DNA of 64,000 nt from Chitinophagaceae bacterium (GCA_019752045.1 JAIEMP010000007.1:372001-436000); one strand, 5' to 3'. Positions 27,123 to 36,559 are shown, counted from the stretch's first letter. Numbers and translations are program-made. Notes: generated by a model not told the origin, from the sequence alone.

Positions 27123-28166
27123 ATGATCGCAACAAAAGCATATGCAGCCCTTAGCCCCATTTCCGGATTAGCTCCCTTTGAATTTGAACGAAGAGACCTT
27201 CGTCCAGATGATGTGCAGGTAGAAATATTGTACTGTGGTGTGTGCCACAGTGATCTGCATCAGGCACGTGATGAGTGGGGAGATTCAATTTATCCCATGG
27301 TACCCGGTCATGAGATTGTTGGAAAAGTAACAGCAGTTGGCACAAGTGTAACCAGATTCAGGGCAGGTGATACCGTTGGAGTTGGCGTGATCATTGACAG
27401 TTGCAACAGCTGCAAAAACTGTAAAGCTGAATATGAACAATACTGTCTTGATGGGCCTACCGGCACTTACAATGCAATGGAACGTGATGGCATTACTATT
27501 TCACAGGGCGGTTATTCATCACAAATCGTAGTAAAAGAAAAATTTGTGTTGAAGGTTGCTGATACACTTGATCTGAAAGCAGTAGCCCCTTTGCTTTGCG
27601 CCGGTATTACAACATACTCTCCACTGCGTTATGCAAAGGTTGGTCCCGGTATGAAAGTAGGTGTGATTGGTTTAGGTGGCCTGGGGCATATGGGTGTAAA
27701 GTTTGCTGTTTCATTTGGTGCCGAAGTAACGGTACTCAGTACTTCACCACATAAAGAAGCCGATGCAAAAAAGCTTGGTGCCGCCAAATTTTTGCTTACA
27801 AAGGATAAGGCACAAATGAAAGCACACGACAACTATTTTGATGTGTTGCTTGATACTGTGAGTGCATCACATAATTACAGTTCTTATCTTCATTTGCTTG
27901 GTTTAGAAGGGAAATTAATGGTGGTGGGTTTGCCAGCCGAACAACCGAAAGTTTCACCATTTTCACTCATAACTAACAGAAGAAGTATTATTGGTTCCAT
28001 GATCGGCAGCATGAAAGAAACTCAGGAAATGCTCGACTACTGTGCAGAAAACAACATTGTATCTGATGTTGAACTCATCCCTATCCAAATCATCAATGAA
28101 GCCTATGAGCGGATGTTAAAAGGAGATGTGAAGTACCGGTTTGTGATTGATCTTAAAACTTTGTAG
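27123..28166 (+). CDS. Zinc-dependent NAD(P) alcohol dehydrogenase (YahK/cinnamyl type)
   Basis: A 347-residue MDR-family dehydrogenase. Catalytic zinc ligands lie in CGVCHSDLHQ and PGHEIVG. Structural zinc cysteines are in SCNSCKNCKAEYEQYC. The cofactor fold is GVIGLGGLGHMGVKFA, followed by STSPHK, which suggests NADP preference. The ATG at 27123 gives the usual N-terminus; an in-frame TTG at 27072 would add 17 unlikely residues. This group reduces a broad range of aldehydes. It could detoxify or reduce aldehydes from sugar-acid breakdown, but that link is only positional. A terminator follows at once. Confidence 0.93.
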   Translation: MIATKAYAALSPISGLAPFEFERRDLRPDDVQVEILYCGVCHSDLHQARDEWGDSIYPMVPGHEIVGKVTAVGTSVTRFRAGDTVGVGVIIDSCNSCKNCKAEYEQYCLDGPTGTYNAMERDGITISQGGYSSQIVVKEKFVLKVADTLDLKAVAPLLCAGITTYSPLRYAKVGPGMKVGVIGLGGLGHMGVKFAVSFGAEVTVLSTSPHKEADAKKLGAAKFLLTKDKAQMKAHDNYFDVLLDTVSASHNYSSYLHLLGLEGKLMVVGLPAEQPKVSPFSLITNRRSIIGSMIGSMKETQEMLDYCAENNIVSDVELIPIQIINEAYERMLKGDVKYRFVIDLKTL

Positions 28167-28172
28167 TAAAGG

Positions 28173-28205
28173 AAAAACCTCAACAAATATGTTGAGGTTT
28201 TTTTA
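28173..28205 (+). terminator. Terminator after the alcohol dehydrogenase
   Basis: AAAAACCTCAACA and TGTTGAGGTTTTT stem with a short loop and a T run. The stem sequence is nearly the same as in the terminator at 34354-34386. Confidence 0.88.
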
Positions 28206-28207
28206 AG

Positions 28208-28281
28208 TCGGGAAGACAGGATTCGAACCTGCGACCCCCTGGTCCCAAACCAGGTGCGCTACCGGCCTGCGCTACTTCCCG
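28208..28281 (-). tRNA. tRNA-Pro (anticodon TGG)
   Basis: On the minus strand a 74-nt cloverleaf: acceptor CGGGAAG pairs with CTTCCCG, the D arm is followed by the anticodon stem CCTGG/CCAGG with loop TTTGGGA (anticodon TGG), and the T arm contains GGTTCGAATCC. CCA is not encoded. It reads Pro CCN codons (CCA and, by wobble, others). Confidence 0.96.
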
Positions 28282-28391
28282 ATTACCCTGAGGGGTTGCA
28301 AAAATAGCCGACTATTGGTAAAGTGCCAAAAGAAATCCCAAATTCCATGAATGAAATTTGGGATCAATTATTTATTTATCCTACAATCGTT

Positions 28392-29825
28392 TTACATGGC
28401 AGCCAATTGTACTTTCTGCTGCAGCTCCAATACACTTTCTTTAAACATACTGTCGGTATCCATTAAATCTTTTACCGTTTGGCAGGAGTGGATAACCGTT
28501 GTATGATCTCTGCCGCCAAAATGTTCGCCAATTGTTTTAAGCGAATTTTTGGTAAAGGTCTTGGCTAAGTACATCGTAATCTGACGTGCCTGTACAATTT
28601 CACGTTTGCGTGTCTTTTGCAGCAGTTTTTCGTATGGAACATCAAAATAATCGCATACCATTTTCTGTATGGCATCGATGGTTATTTCTTTCGAGGATGT
28701 TTTGACAAAATTTTTCAACACTTTTTTGGCCAAGTCAAGATCTATTTCTTTTTTATTCAGCGAGGATTGTGCCAATAATGAGATCAGGGCTCCTTCCAGC
28801 TCTCTAACGTTGGTATTAATATTATAAGCAATGTACTTTACAACGTCTTTGTGCATTTCCAACCCGTCGTTCTTCATTTTCTTTTCCAGAATTTCAATAC
28901 GGGTTTCATAATCGGGCATTTGCAAATCTGCACTGAGGCCCCAACGGAAACGGCTGAGCAAACGCTCCTGTACACCTTCAAGGTCTTTTGGGGGCTTGTC
29001 AGACGAAAGCACCAATTGCTTACCGCTCTGATGGAGGTGATTAAAAATGGCAAAAAATGCATCCTGCGATTTTTCTGCACGGTTGAAGAATTGCACATCA
29101 TCAATAATTAATACATCGACCAACTGGTAAAAATGTATAAAATCATTGATGGCATTATTACGGCTGTGATCTACAAACTGGTTAATGAATTTTTCTGAGC
29201 TTACATACAGCACCACTTTCCCGGGATGCTGGCGTTTTACTTCGTTACCAACTGCCTGTGCCAGATGGGTTTTACCTAATCCTACTCCACCATAAATAAC
29301 CAGCGGATTAAAAGAAGTGGCGCCGGGTTTATCTGCAACGGTTTTGCCTGCCCTGCGGGCCACACGGTTACAATCACCTTCAATAAATGTATCGAATGTA
29401 TAATTTGGATTCAGTTGCGGATCAATCTGAACCTTCTTTAAACCCGGTATTACAAACGGGTTCTTTACAGGATTATTTATTACCAGCGGAAAATCCATTT
29501 CGTTATTTGTATATGTTTTATAACCATGTCCGGGAACATCCATTGTGATGGGCTGATTATGATTATTACCACTATCCATCATGATGCGATATTCAAGATT
29601 TGCATCTTTGCCTAATTCACGCTTTAAGGTTTTACCAAGCAGGGTTACATAATGCTCCTCCAGATACTCAAAAAAGAACTGACTGGGAACCTGAATAGTG
29701 AGAATTTTATTTTTAAGTTCAACCGGTTTAATGGGTTCAAACCACGTTTTAAAATGTTGCCACTCTACAATATCCTTTATAATGGTTAAACAACTTTTCC
29801 ATACCTGATCAGCCGTTTTCGTCAT
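28392..29825 (-). CDS. dnaA: Chromosomal replication initiator DnaA
   Basis: A 477-residue DnaA. Domain I is at residues 1-90. The AAA+ domain has Walker A GGVGLGKTHLAQA, Walker B VLIIDDVQFF and the box VII arginine region QERLLSRFRWGL. Domain IV carries the DnaA signature GGRDHTTVIHSC for DnaA-box binding. It is transcribed away from an AT-rich divergent gap. No dnaN or rpmH neighbours are present, as is common in Bacteroidota, where dnaA is often isolated. Confidence 0.98.
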   Translation of the reverse strand: MTKTADQVWKSCLTIIKDIVEWQHFKTWFEPIKPVELKNKILTIQVPSQFFFEYLEEHYVTLLGKTLKRELGKDANLEYRIMMDSGNNHNQPITMDVPGHGYKTYTNNEMDFPLVINNPVKNPFVIPGLKKVQIDPQLNPNYTFDTFIEGDCNRVARRAGKTVADKPGATSFNPLVIYGGVGLGKTHLAQAVGNEVKRQHPGKVVLYVSSEKFINQFVDHSRNNAINDFIHFYQLVDVLIIDDVQFFNRAEKSQDAFFAIFNHLHQSGKQLVLSSDKPPKDLEGVQERLLSRFRWGLSADLQMPDYETRIEILEKKMKNDGLEMHKDVVKYIAYNINTNVRELEGALISLLAQSSLNKKEIDLDLAKKVLKNFVKTSSKEITIDAIQKMVCDYFDVPYEKLLQKTRKREIVQARQITMYLAKTFTKNSLKTIGEHFGGRDHTTVIHSCQTVKDLMDTDSMFKESVLELQQKVQLAAM

Positions 29826-30287
29826 TGTTCCTGAAGCAGTTTATATAATGAGTTAATAATTGTCCTGTTTATTCTCTTTGTATTCTTTTACAATGAAACT
29901 TCACTATAAAAAAAATGGGGGGACAGCGAATATCAACACTTTTTGTGGAAAAAAAAATTTTTTATTCTGCTGTTTTTTTTCATCAACAAAATTGTGATTT
30001 TATGCTTTTCAGGGACTCATACTTTTCCCCTTTGCATCATAACGATCGGTATAAAATAACATCAATGATTGAGCCACTTTATCTCCCTTTTTGTATGTTT
30101 ATAATAGACGGAATACCAACAGATAAATAGAATTCAAAATCAGTTTTTTCTACCAGCAAAAGGAAGTTAGCTTTTTTTATCAGCAGAAAAAAAGTTTATT
30201 TTTTTTTGATTAATTTGTTTTTTTATTGAGTATATACAACCACTACCTTTACCGCTGAACACTGTTTTTAGGTTAAATACCTGACAC
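29826..30287. other. AT-rich divergent region upstream of dnaA
   Basis: A 462-bp gap with long A and T runs between dnaA (leftward) and the FAD protein (rightward). One near-match to a DnaA box (TGTGGAAAA, about 29944) is visible, which may serve dnaA autoregulation. No cluster of boxes is seen, so I do not call an origin. A small plus-strand frame at 29915-30130 has no coding character that I recognise. Confidence 0.5.
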
Positions 30288-31928
30288 ATGCAACAACAAG
30301 TTACACTCCGTTTGCTGCCCTCGCAGGCAGCAAGTTCCAGCAGCATTAACGAACAGATAGCAATGCAAATTGCCATCCCTGCCACATCTGTAAATGGTTT
30401 TTATATTCTTAAGCAATCCATTGATGCCAGAGGAAAGCAGCCCTGGATAAATATGACGGTGACAGCATTTATTAATGAACCTGTTCAAAAAAGAACTTCC
30501 ATTCATGTTGATTTTAAAGATGTGCATAATACAGGTAAACGGGTAATAATTGCAGGCGCTGGCCCGGCCGGTTTATTTGCGGCTCTTCAATTGATTGAGC
30601 TGGGTATTAAACCTGTTATTGTAGAAAGAGGAAAAGATGTAAGGGCAAGGAGAAGAGATCTTGCAACTTTAAATAAAGAAGGAGAAGTAAACCCCGAAAG
30701 TAATTATTGTTTTGGTGAAGGTGGTGCAGGTACTTACAGTGATGGTAAACTATATACCCGGAGCAGCAAACGGGGAAACATTGATCGTATTTTGCAACTG
30801 TTTGTTCATTTTGGAGCCGATGAAAAAATTCTGTATCAAAGTCATCCCCATATAGGTACCAATAAACTGCCTCAGATTATTACCGCCATGCGTGAACAGA
30901 TTCTTTCCTGTGGTGGCGTTATTCACTTTGAAACAAAACTCACCAATTTTATTATCAGGGATGGTGAGCTTAAAGGAATTGAAGTAAACCACAAAGATGA
31001 ATTATATGCAGATGCTGTTATACTGGCTACAGGACATAGTGCCAGAGATCTGTTTGAATTACTTCACCAAAACAACATCCTTATAGAAGCAAAACCGTTT
31101 GCACTGGGTGTAAGGATTGAACATCCGCAGGCGTTGATCGATTCGATCCAATACAGATGTTATACAACACCCAAACCCGGAGAAGTTGGAAGAGGCCCTT
31201 TTTTACCACCAGCTTCTTACAGTCTGGTTGAGCAGGTGCAGGGAAAAGGGGTGTTTAGTTTTTGTATGTGCCCTGGTGGTATTATTGCCCCTGCCTCAAC
31301 AGCTCCCGGAGAACTGGTTGTAAATGGCTGGAGCCCGTCCAAACGAAACAATGCCTTTGCCAACAGTGGTATGGTTGTAACGGTTGATGTGAAAGACGCA
31401 TCCGATTACTTTAAAGCAGAGTTCCGAAAGCAATCACAGTCACATCAAAAAATACATACAGATGAACAGGATCCTTTGCTGCTGATGAAGTTTCAACAGG
31501 CCATTGAGCAAAAAGCATTTATTGCCGGTGGTGGAAATCTGGTGGCCCCGGCTCAACGGATGGCAGATATGTTCAATAACAAAGTCTCCTCATCTTTACC
31601 CTCCTGTTCTTATTTGCCCGGAACAAACAGCACATCGCTTGCAGATGTATTGCCCGGTTTTATTTTTAAAGATCTGCAACTTGCTTTTAAAGCCTTTGGA
31701 GAAAAAATGAGGGGCTATTTTACCAATGAAGCCATTGTTGTTGCAACAGAATCACGCACATCTTCACCGGTGCGTATTCCAAGAAACCCGGATACATTGC
31801 AACATCCGCAGTTAAAAAACCTCTACCCCTGCGGTGAAGGTGCCGGTTATGCCGGAGGTATTGTGAGTGCAGCAATGGACGGAGAACGGGTGGCTGTAAT
31901 CATCCACCGGCAACTCAACCATTTATAA
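30288..31928 (+). CDS. FAD-dependent dehydrogenase-like protein (COG2509 type)
   Basis: A 546-residue flavoprotein. About 85 N-terminal residues precede the FAD-binding Rossmann motif VIIAGAGPAGLFAALQL and the ribose-binding VIVERG. CFGEGGAGTYSDGKLYTR and LATGHSARDLFELL are characteristic of the uncharacterised COG2509 family. The C-terminal PCGEGAGYAGGIVSAAMDG closes the FAD site. The substrate and pathway are unknown; the family is found across bacteria and is annotated only as NAD(P)/FAD-dependent oxidoreductase. Confidence 0.9.
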   Translation: MQQQVTLRLLPSQAASSSSINEQIAMQIAIPATSVNGFYILKQSIDARGKQPWINMTVTAFINEPVQKRTSIHVDFKDVHNTGKRVIIAGAGPAGLFAALQLIELGIKPVIVERGKDVRARRRDLATLNKEGEVNPESNYCFGEGGAGTYSDGKLYTRSSKRGNIDRILQLFVHFGADEKILYQSHPHIGTNKLPQIITAMREQILSCGGVIHFETKLTNFIIRDGELKGIEVNHKDELYADAVILATGHSARDLFELLHQNNILIEAKPFALGVRIEHPQALIDSIQYRCYTTPKPGEVGRGPFLPPASYSLVEQVQGKGVFSFCMCPGGIIAPASTAPGELVVNGWSPSKRNNAFANSGMVVTVDVKDASDYFKAEFRKQSQSHQKIHTDEQDPLLLMKFQQAIEQKAFIAGGGNLVAPAQRMADMFNNKVSSSLPSCSYLPGTNSTSLADVLPGFIFKDLQLAFKAFGEKMRGYFTNEAIVVATESRTSSPVRIPRNPDTLQHPQLKNLYPCGEGAGYAGGIVSAAMDGERVAVIIHRQLNHL

Positions 31929-31999
31929 ACAATAGCCCTTTCATAAATTTCCGGTACTATCTTGTAACAAATTAATCATCTCACACTCTAATCAGCTAT

Positions 32000-32935
32000 A
32001 TGAGTACAATCCTTGAAATAAAGAACCTGAAGAAATATTTTTCTTCGCAAAAGGCGGTAGACGATATCAGTTTTAGCATTGAGAAAGGATCTATTTTTGG
32101 TTTACTGGGACCAAACGGAGCCGGCAAAACCACGTTAATCAGAATGATTACGGGTATTTTTTATCCGGATGCCGGCAGTATTCAACTGAACGGAAAAAAG
32201 TTTGATCCTGTTACCGATGTTATCAATATAGGCTATATGCCCGAAGAGCGTGGCTTATATAAAAAAATGAAAGTGGGTGAGCAGGCCATGTATCTGGCAC
32301 AGTTAAAAGGCATGCGCAAACAGGAAGCCTTTGCACAGGTAAAACTGTGGTTCGAAAAATTTGAAATGCAAAGCTGGTGGAATAAGAAAGTAGAAGATCT
32401 GTCAAAAGGCATGAGCCAGAAATTGCAATTTGTTACAACCGTTTTACACGAACCCAAGCTGGTTATTCTGGATGAGCCGTTCAGTGGTCTTGACCCGGTA
32501 AACAGCAATCTCATCAAAGATGAAATTTATAACCTGGCGCAGAAAGGCACTACCATCATCTTCAGCACACACCGTATGGAACAGGTTGAAGAAATCTGCG
32601 ATCATATTGTACTGGTGAACAAAGGCCATAAAATACTTGACGGTACGGTAAGAGAAATTAAACAACAGTTTAAGCAGCATATTTTTACAGCCGAGGTAGA
32701 TCAGTTGCCTTCTGCATTAGAGCACAACTCATTCAGTATTGTAAAAAAAGAAGGGAATAATCTCACTGTAAAAATTAATGATGGCTTTAAATCAAATGAT
32801 GTGTTGATGCATTTCATCAATCAGCAAAGTGGCATTGTAGCTTATCACGAAATTCTGCCTTCGTTAAACGAAATCTTTATCCGGCTGGTTGAAGGCACAC
32901 CAACAGCAAGGCAATTTGAAGCCATTCCAGCGTAA
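32000..32935 (+). CDS. ABC transporter ATP-binding protein (NatA-like)
   Basis: A 311-residue ATPase subunit. It has Walker A GLLGPNGAGKTTLI (about residues 34-47), a signature DLSKGMSQK, Walker B KLVILDEPFSGLDP and the H-loop FSTHRMEQ. The C-terminal 80 residues are the DUF4162 extension typical of Na+/antibiotic exporters. The paired permease starts 83 bp downstream beyond a palindromic repeat. Export of Na+ or a hydrophobic toxic compound is the likely role. Confidence 0.94.
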   Translation: MSTILEIKNLKKYFSSQKAVDDISFSIEKGSIFGLLGPNGAGKTTLIRMITGIFYPDAGSIQLNGKKFDPVTDVINIGYMPEERGLYKKMKVGEQAMYLAQLKGMRKQEAFAQVKLWFEKFEMQSWWNKKVEDLSKGMSQKLQFVTTVLHEPKLVILDEPFSGLDPVNSNLIKDEIYNLAQKGTTIIFSTHRMEQVEEICDHIVLVNKGHKILDGTVREIKQQFKQHIFTAEVDQLPSALEHNSFSIVKKEGNNLTVKINDGFKSNDVLMHFINQQSGIVAYHEILPSLNEIFIRLVEGTPTARQFEAIPA

Positions 32936-32939
32936 TACT

Positions 32940-32970
32940 TCTCCTCCCGGGAGGAGATTAAGAGGTGGGT
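32940..32970. repeat. CCTCCCGGGAGG palindromic repeat between ABC genes
   Basis: TCTCCTCCCGGGAGGAGATT-AAGAGGTGGGT: a perfect hairpin core (CTCCTCCCGGGAGGAG) with a GGTGGGT tail, the same layout as 23757-23785. It lies between the ATPase and permease genes and could lower read-through between them. Confidence 0.6.
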
Positions 32971-33018
32971 TAAATCAGGGCTGTTATAAAAAATAAACCA
33001 TTAAACTATTTGATTTAT

Positions 33019-34338
33019 ATGAACAAGATCTGGATCATCATCAAACGGGAATACGTAACTAGAGTGCGTAATAAAACGTTTTTGCTTTCAACTTTTCTGT
33101 TTCCCCTGCTCATGTTTGCACTCATATTTGGAGGTGCATTTATTGGCGCTAACGGAACTGAGCAACGTAAGATTGCTGTAAACGATCAGAGTGGATTGTA
33201 CAGGAATAATTTTAAAGATGGTTCTTCTGTAGCATTTGGCTATCCTGATGCTGTTACAAGAGACAACTATAAAGACAAGGGGTTTGAAGGGATTCTTATT
33301 GTTTACTCAGCCGATCAGCAAAAAGCTGATTCAGTAAGATTGTATACTGAAAAACAGCTTGGCCTGAGCACTGATGAAGCCATTAAAAACCAGATTCAAA
33401 AAATCAATGAAAACCGTTTATTGATGGAACGGGGTGTTACCAGAAATACGTTAGACTCCATTAAACAACTAAGTGAAAGTAAAGATGCCCTCAATTACCG
33501 TTCTTACCAAGTAAGAGGAGCTGAAGTAAAAGAAGATAATAAGAAGCTTGCAATCGTTATTGGGTATATCAGCGGGTTTATCATTTATATCGTGTTGTTT
33601 ATTTATGGTGCGGCAGTAATGCGTGGTGTGATGGAAGAAAAAACGAACCGGATTGCAGAAGTAATGGTGAGCAGTGTAAAACCTTTTCAATTGATGCTGG
33701 GAAAGATCATTGGGATTGCAGCCGTAGGTTTAACACAACTGTTTTTATGGATCATCCTTATATTTATTTTATCATCACTGAGTAGTTTATTTATTTCTCC
33801 CGAAGTGCTGGAGGAGGCGCAAAAAATGAACGAGAGCATGCCTTCTATGGCGAGCAATAATACCATGGCATTAAGTTTTCTTGAAGGAAAAACAGTTTTA
33901 TTTAATAGTGTAAACTGGGCCTTGGTTATTCCCTGCTTTATTTTCTATTTCCTTTTCGGCTATTTGTTTTATGCATCCTTGTTTGCTGCTGTGGGCAGCG
34001 TTGTAAATGAAGATCCACAGGAAGCCCAATCATTAATGCTGCCCATTACCTTACCAATCGTCCTTGGCATTTTTATTATGATTAATGCTGTGCAAAATCC
34101 TGGTGGTTCGCTTGCTTTCTGGGGAAGCGTTATTCCATTTACATCTCCCATTGTAATGATGAGCCGTATTCCGTTTGGAGTGCCTTGGTGGCAGTTGGGT
34201 ATCTCCATGATATCTCTCATCATTGGGTTTTTATTTACAACCTGGCTCAGTGCAAAAATTTACAGAACGGGCATATTATTATATGGAAAGAAAGTAACCT
34301 TAAAAGAAATGGCCAAATGGGCTTTTAGAAAAGCCTGA
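33019..34338 (+). CDS. ABC-2 type exporter permease (NatB-like)
   Basis: A 439-residue membrane protein: one N-terminal helix (about residues 20-42), a large external loop of roughly 130 residues, then five or six helices from IGYISGFIIYIVLFIYGA on. MRGVMEEKTNRIAEVMVSSVKPFQLMLGKIIG is a clear NatB/YhaP-type motif. The ATG at 33019 is taken as start; a TTG at 33010 would add three residues. It forms an exporter with the preceding ATPase. The transported compound is unknown. Confidence 0.92.
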   Translation: MNKIWIIIKREYVTRVRNKTFLLSTFLFPLLMFALIFGGAFIGANGTEQRKIAVNDQSGLYRNNFKDGSSVAFGYPDAVTRDNYKDKGFEGILIVYSADQQKADSVRLYTEKQLGLSTDEAIKNQIQKINENRLLMERGVTRNTLDSIKQLSESKDALNYRSYQVRGAEVKEDNKKLAIVIGYISGFIIYIVLFIYGAAVMRGVMEEKTNRIAEVMVSSVKPFQLMLGKIIGIAAVGLTQLFLWIILIFILSSLSSLFISPEVLEEAQKMNESMPSMASNNTMALSFLEGKTVLFNSVNWALVIPCFIFYFLFGYLFYASLFAAVGSVVNEDPQEAQSLMLPITLPIVLGIFIMINAVQNPGGSLAFWGSVIPFTSPIVMMSRIPFGVPWWQLGISMISLIIGFLFTTWLSAKIYRTGILLYGKKVTLKEMAKWAFRKA

Positions 34339-34353
34339 TCATTCAACGCACAT

Positions 34354-34386
34354 AAAAAAACCTCAACAAATGTTGAGGTTTTTTAT
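34354..34386. terminator. Bidirectional terminator between convergent genes
   Basis: AAAAAACCTCAACA and TGTTGAGGTTTTTT form a perfect stem with a two-base loop. A runs and T runs flank it on both sides, serving the permease and the minus-strand gene ending at 34401. Confidence 0.9.
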
Positions 34387-34400
34387 TGAAATATGTTTGT

Positions 34401-34796
34401 TTAAAAAGAATGAATGGTGATAGGCGATACAAACGGCTGATGAATTTCTTCTTCGGCTTCCACCACTTCAAAATCAACCTTAAATACAACTCCATCTTTT
34501 ATTACGATCCCGTCTTTCTTTGCAGCTCTGTATCCCACTTTATCAATCAACAGTGAGTGCTCACCTACCGGTACATTACTTATTTTAAAATTACCGTTGG
34601 CATCGGTTACAATATCTTTTTGAAACGATGCTTTTTTAATAATAGCTGTAAATGTAACGTTGGCCAAAGGCTTTCTTGTTTCTGCATCTACAATCGTTCC
34701 CTGAACAGAGCCTGTTTCAACACCTTTATCCGTTCCTGCATATCCTGCAACTGAAGCAGCTGTCATGAAAAGTGAAGCAAGAAATAGTTTCTTCAT
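34401..34796 (-). CDS. Exported carboxypeptidase-regulatory-like domain protein
   Basis: A 131-residue protein with a signal peptide (MKKLFLASLFMTAASVAGYA) and one beta-sandwich CarboxypepD-regulatory-like domain. GTIVDAETRKPLANVTFTAI, VTDANGNFKISNVPVGEHSL and the closing KVGYR are typical. In Bacteroidota this fold is usually fused to TonB-dependent receptors; here it stands alone. Probably periplasmic or surface-located. Function unknown. Confidence 0.85.
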   Translation of the reverse strand: MKKLFLASLFMTAASVAGYAGTDKGVETGSVQGTIVDAETRKPLANVTFTAIIKKASFQKDIVTDANGNFKISNVPVGEHSLLIDKVGYRAAKKDGIVIKDGVVFKVDFEVVEAEEEIHQPFVSPITIHSF

Positions 34797-34902
34797 AACA
34801 TTCGTTTTAAGATGAAAGGATGATAAAGATACATCAATTGAACATTAAAACAGTCAGTTCTGCGACATCCGGGACCGTTAAATTCTTTTGAAAAAAACTG
34901 CA

Positions 34903-35856
34903 TCATTCTGCAAGAGGGTTGGCCAAAGCTTCCTGAAAAGATTGCCAGAGATTTTGTGTAATTACTGCAGCAGGCAATATATCATCGAGCAACGCACTAA
35001 CCTGTCCAATTTCAAGTTCACCATCAACCAGATTACCTTCAAACATTCCTTTCTTGGCCCTTGCCCTGCCCAGCAATTGCTGCAATTCTTCTGCTGTAGC
35101 ACCTTTTTGTTCTGCCTCCTGCACCTGTTTGTAAAAATCATTTTTAATTAAACGAACAGGTGCCAGTTGCTTCAGTGTAAGAACGGTATCGCCTTCATTG
35201 CTGTTTACCACCGCCTGTTTAAAACTGATATGGCTGCTGGCTTCTTCACTGGCTACATAACGACTGCCCACCTGCACTCCCTCAGCACCCAACACCATAG
35301 CGGCCAGCATTTGACGGCCGGTTGCAATACCACCCGCTGCAATTACAGGTATGTTCACTGCTTTTTTTACTGCAGGTATCAACACCATGCTGGTAGTTTC
35401 TTCTCTCCCGTTATGTCCGCCTGCTTCAAAGCCTTCTGCTACCACTGCATCGCAACCTGCTTCCTGTGCTTTTAATGCAAACTTGCTGCTGCTGATCACA
35501 TGCACGACTGTAATTCCTTTTTCCCTTAGTGTGGATGTCCATGTTTTAGGATTGCCTGCACTGGTAAACACAATTTTTACCCCTTCTTCAATAATGATGT
35601 TAATGTGTTTATCAATATCAGGATATAACAAAGGAACATTTACAGCAAATGGTTTTGTTGTAGCGGCTTTACATTTTTGAATGTGTTCTCTCAATACTTC
35701 GGGGTACATGCTTCCGCTGCCAATCATCCCCAATCCACCTGCATTGCTTACGGCACTGGCTAAACGCCATCCGCTGGCCCAGATCATGCCTGCTTGTATG
35801 ATGGGTTTTTCGATTTGAAATAATTGAGTGATGCGATTCTGAAATGAGGCAACCAT
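34903..35856 (-). CDS. Nitronate monooxygenase / FabK-like flavoprotein
   Basis: A 317-residue FMN TIM-barrel protein of the 2-nitropropane dioxygenase family. It shows PIIQAGMIWASGWRLASAVSNAGGLGMIGSG at the N-terminus, the active-site region AEGFEAGGHNGREETTSM, the FMN phosphate motif PVIAAGGIATGRQMLAAM and GAEGVQVGSRYVAS. The last segment also fits enoyl-ACP reductase FabK, which is the main alternative. Nitronate oxidation or enoyl reduction cannot be separated by reading. Confidence 0.88.
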   Translation of the reverse strand: MVASFQNRITQLFQIEKPIIQAGMIWASGWRLASAVSNAGGLGMIGSGSMYPEVLREHIQKCKAATTKPFAVNVPLLYPDIDKHINIIIEEGVKIVFTSAGNPKTWTSTLREKGITVVHVISSSKFALKAQEAGCDAVVAEGFEAGGHNGREETTSMVLIPAVKKAVNIPVIAAGGIATGRQMLAAMVLGAEGVQVGSRYVASEEASSHISFKQAVVNSNEGDTVLTLKQLAPVRLIKNDFYKQVQEAEQKGATAEELQQLLGRARAKKGMFEGNLVDGELEIGQVSALLDDILPAAVITQNLWQSFQEALANPLAE

Positions 35857-35975
35857 GAATATATATTTTTCAGGAATGAACTATTTAAATCCTGTAGACG
35901 AAGGTAATAGATGATCTTCTGTTATTTCTGAAAAAGGAGAGGTTAAGAGTTTACTTGAGAATACATCCTTTGCTT

Positions 35976-36422
35976 TTATTTTTTAAAACAAAAAACAGGT
36001 CTTGAAGAAATCGTGGCTACTGGAACTATATCACCATTACCGGTTCTTTGATTGTCGTAACCAGAAAACGCTTCCGTATAAACCGAAAATAAAGTCCAGC
36101 CATTTTTTGACAGATAATTTAATGCCTCAGTAGCTGATAGAAAATAATTATAAATATTGCTTGTTTTAACTTTTATATTATAATAAAATGAAGCTTCTGA
36201 GTTTACAGCATTTTTTTTGTAATCATACATCTTTAATGAATAGATTTCATTTGCTGCTTCACAACCAGATTCGGCTTTAATTGAATAAAAGCCTCTTCCC
36301 ATGGTATTATCATAATTATAATCAAACCTTAATAAAAGGTAGTTAGCAGAAGAATCTTGTTGAGAAAAACAAAAAAGACCGGATAGAAGAAATATAAACA
36401 AGTAAAAAAGTTTCATGTTCAT
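35976..36422 (-). CDS. Small exported protein of unknown function
   Basis: A 148-residue protein with a signal peptide (MNMKLFYLFIFLLSGLFCFSQ). The mature part is rich in Tyr, Asn and Ser, with no motif that I recognise. It is downstream of a T9SS cargo gene on the same strand but separated from it by a strong terminator, so it is likely its own unit. Confidence 0.65.
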   Translation of the reverse strand: MNMKLFYLFIFLLSGLFCFSQQDSSANYLLLRFDYNYDNTMGRGFYSIKAESGCEAANEIYSLKMYDYKKNAVNSEASFYYNIKVKTSNIYNYFLSATEALNYLSKNGWTLFSVYTEAFSGYDNQRTGNGDIVPVATISSRPVFCFKK

Positions 36423-36501
36423 TACTATTAGTTAATAGTAAAATACGGCAAGAAATATCATTATATAAGAGGCTACTATATTTACAAGTAAAATTTAACA
36501 A

Positions 36502-36531
36502 TCAGGGGCTAAAAAAAAGTTTAGCCCCTGA
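36502..36531 (-). terminator. Terminator after the T9SS cargo gene
   Basis: TCAGGGGCTAAA and TTTAGCCCCTGA form a perfect 12-bp stem with a 6-nt loop. On the minus strand it lies 28 bp beyond the stop at 36560 and is followed by TTGTTAAATTTT. Confidence 0.8.
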
Positions 36532-36559
36532 TAATATTATAGGAGGTAAAAGAATATTA

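Noticed and set aside
29826-30287. Replication origin next to dnaA
   Set aside because: AT-rich, but only one near DnaA box is visible and no box cluster; dnaA is often far from the origin in Bacteroidota.
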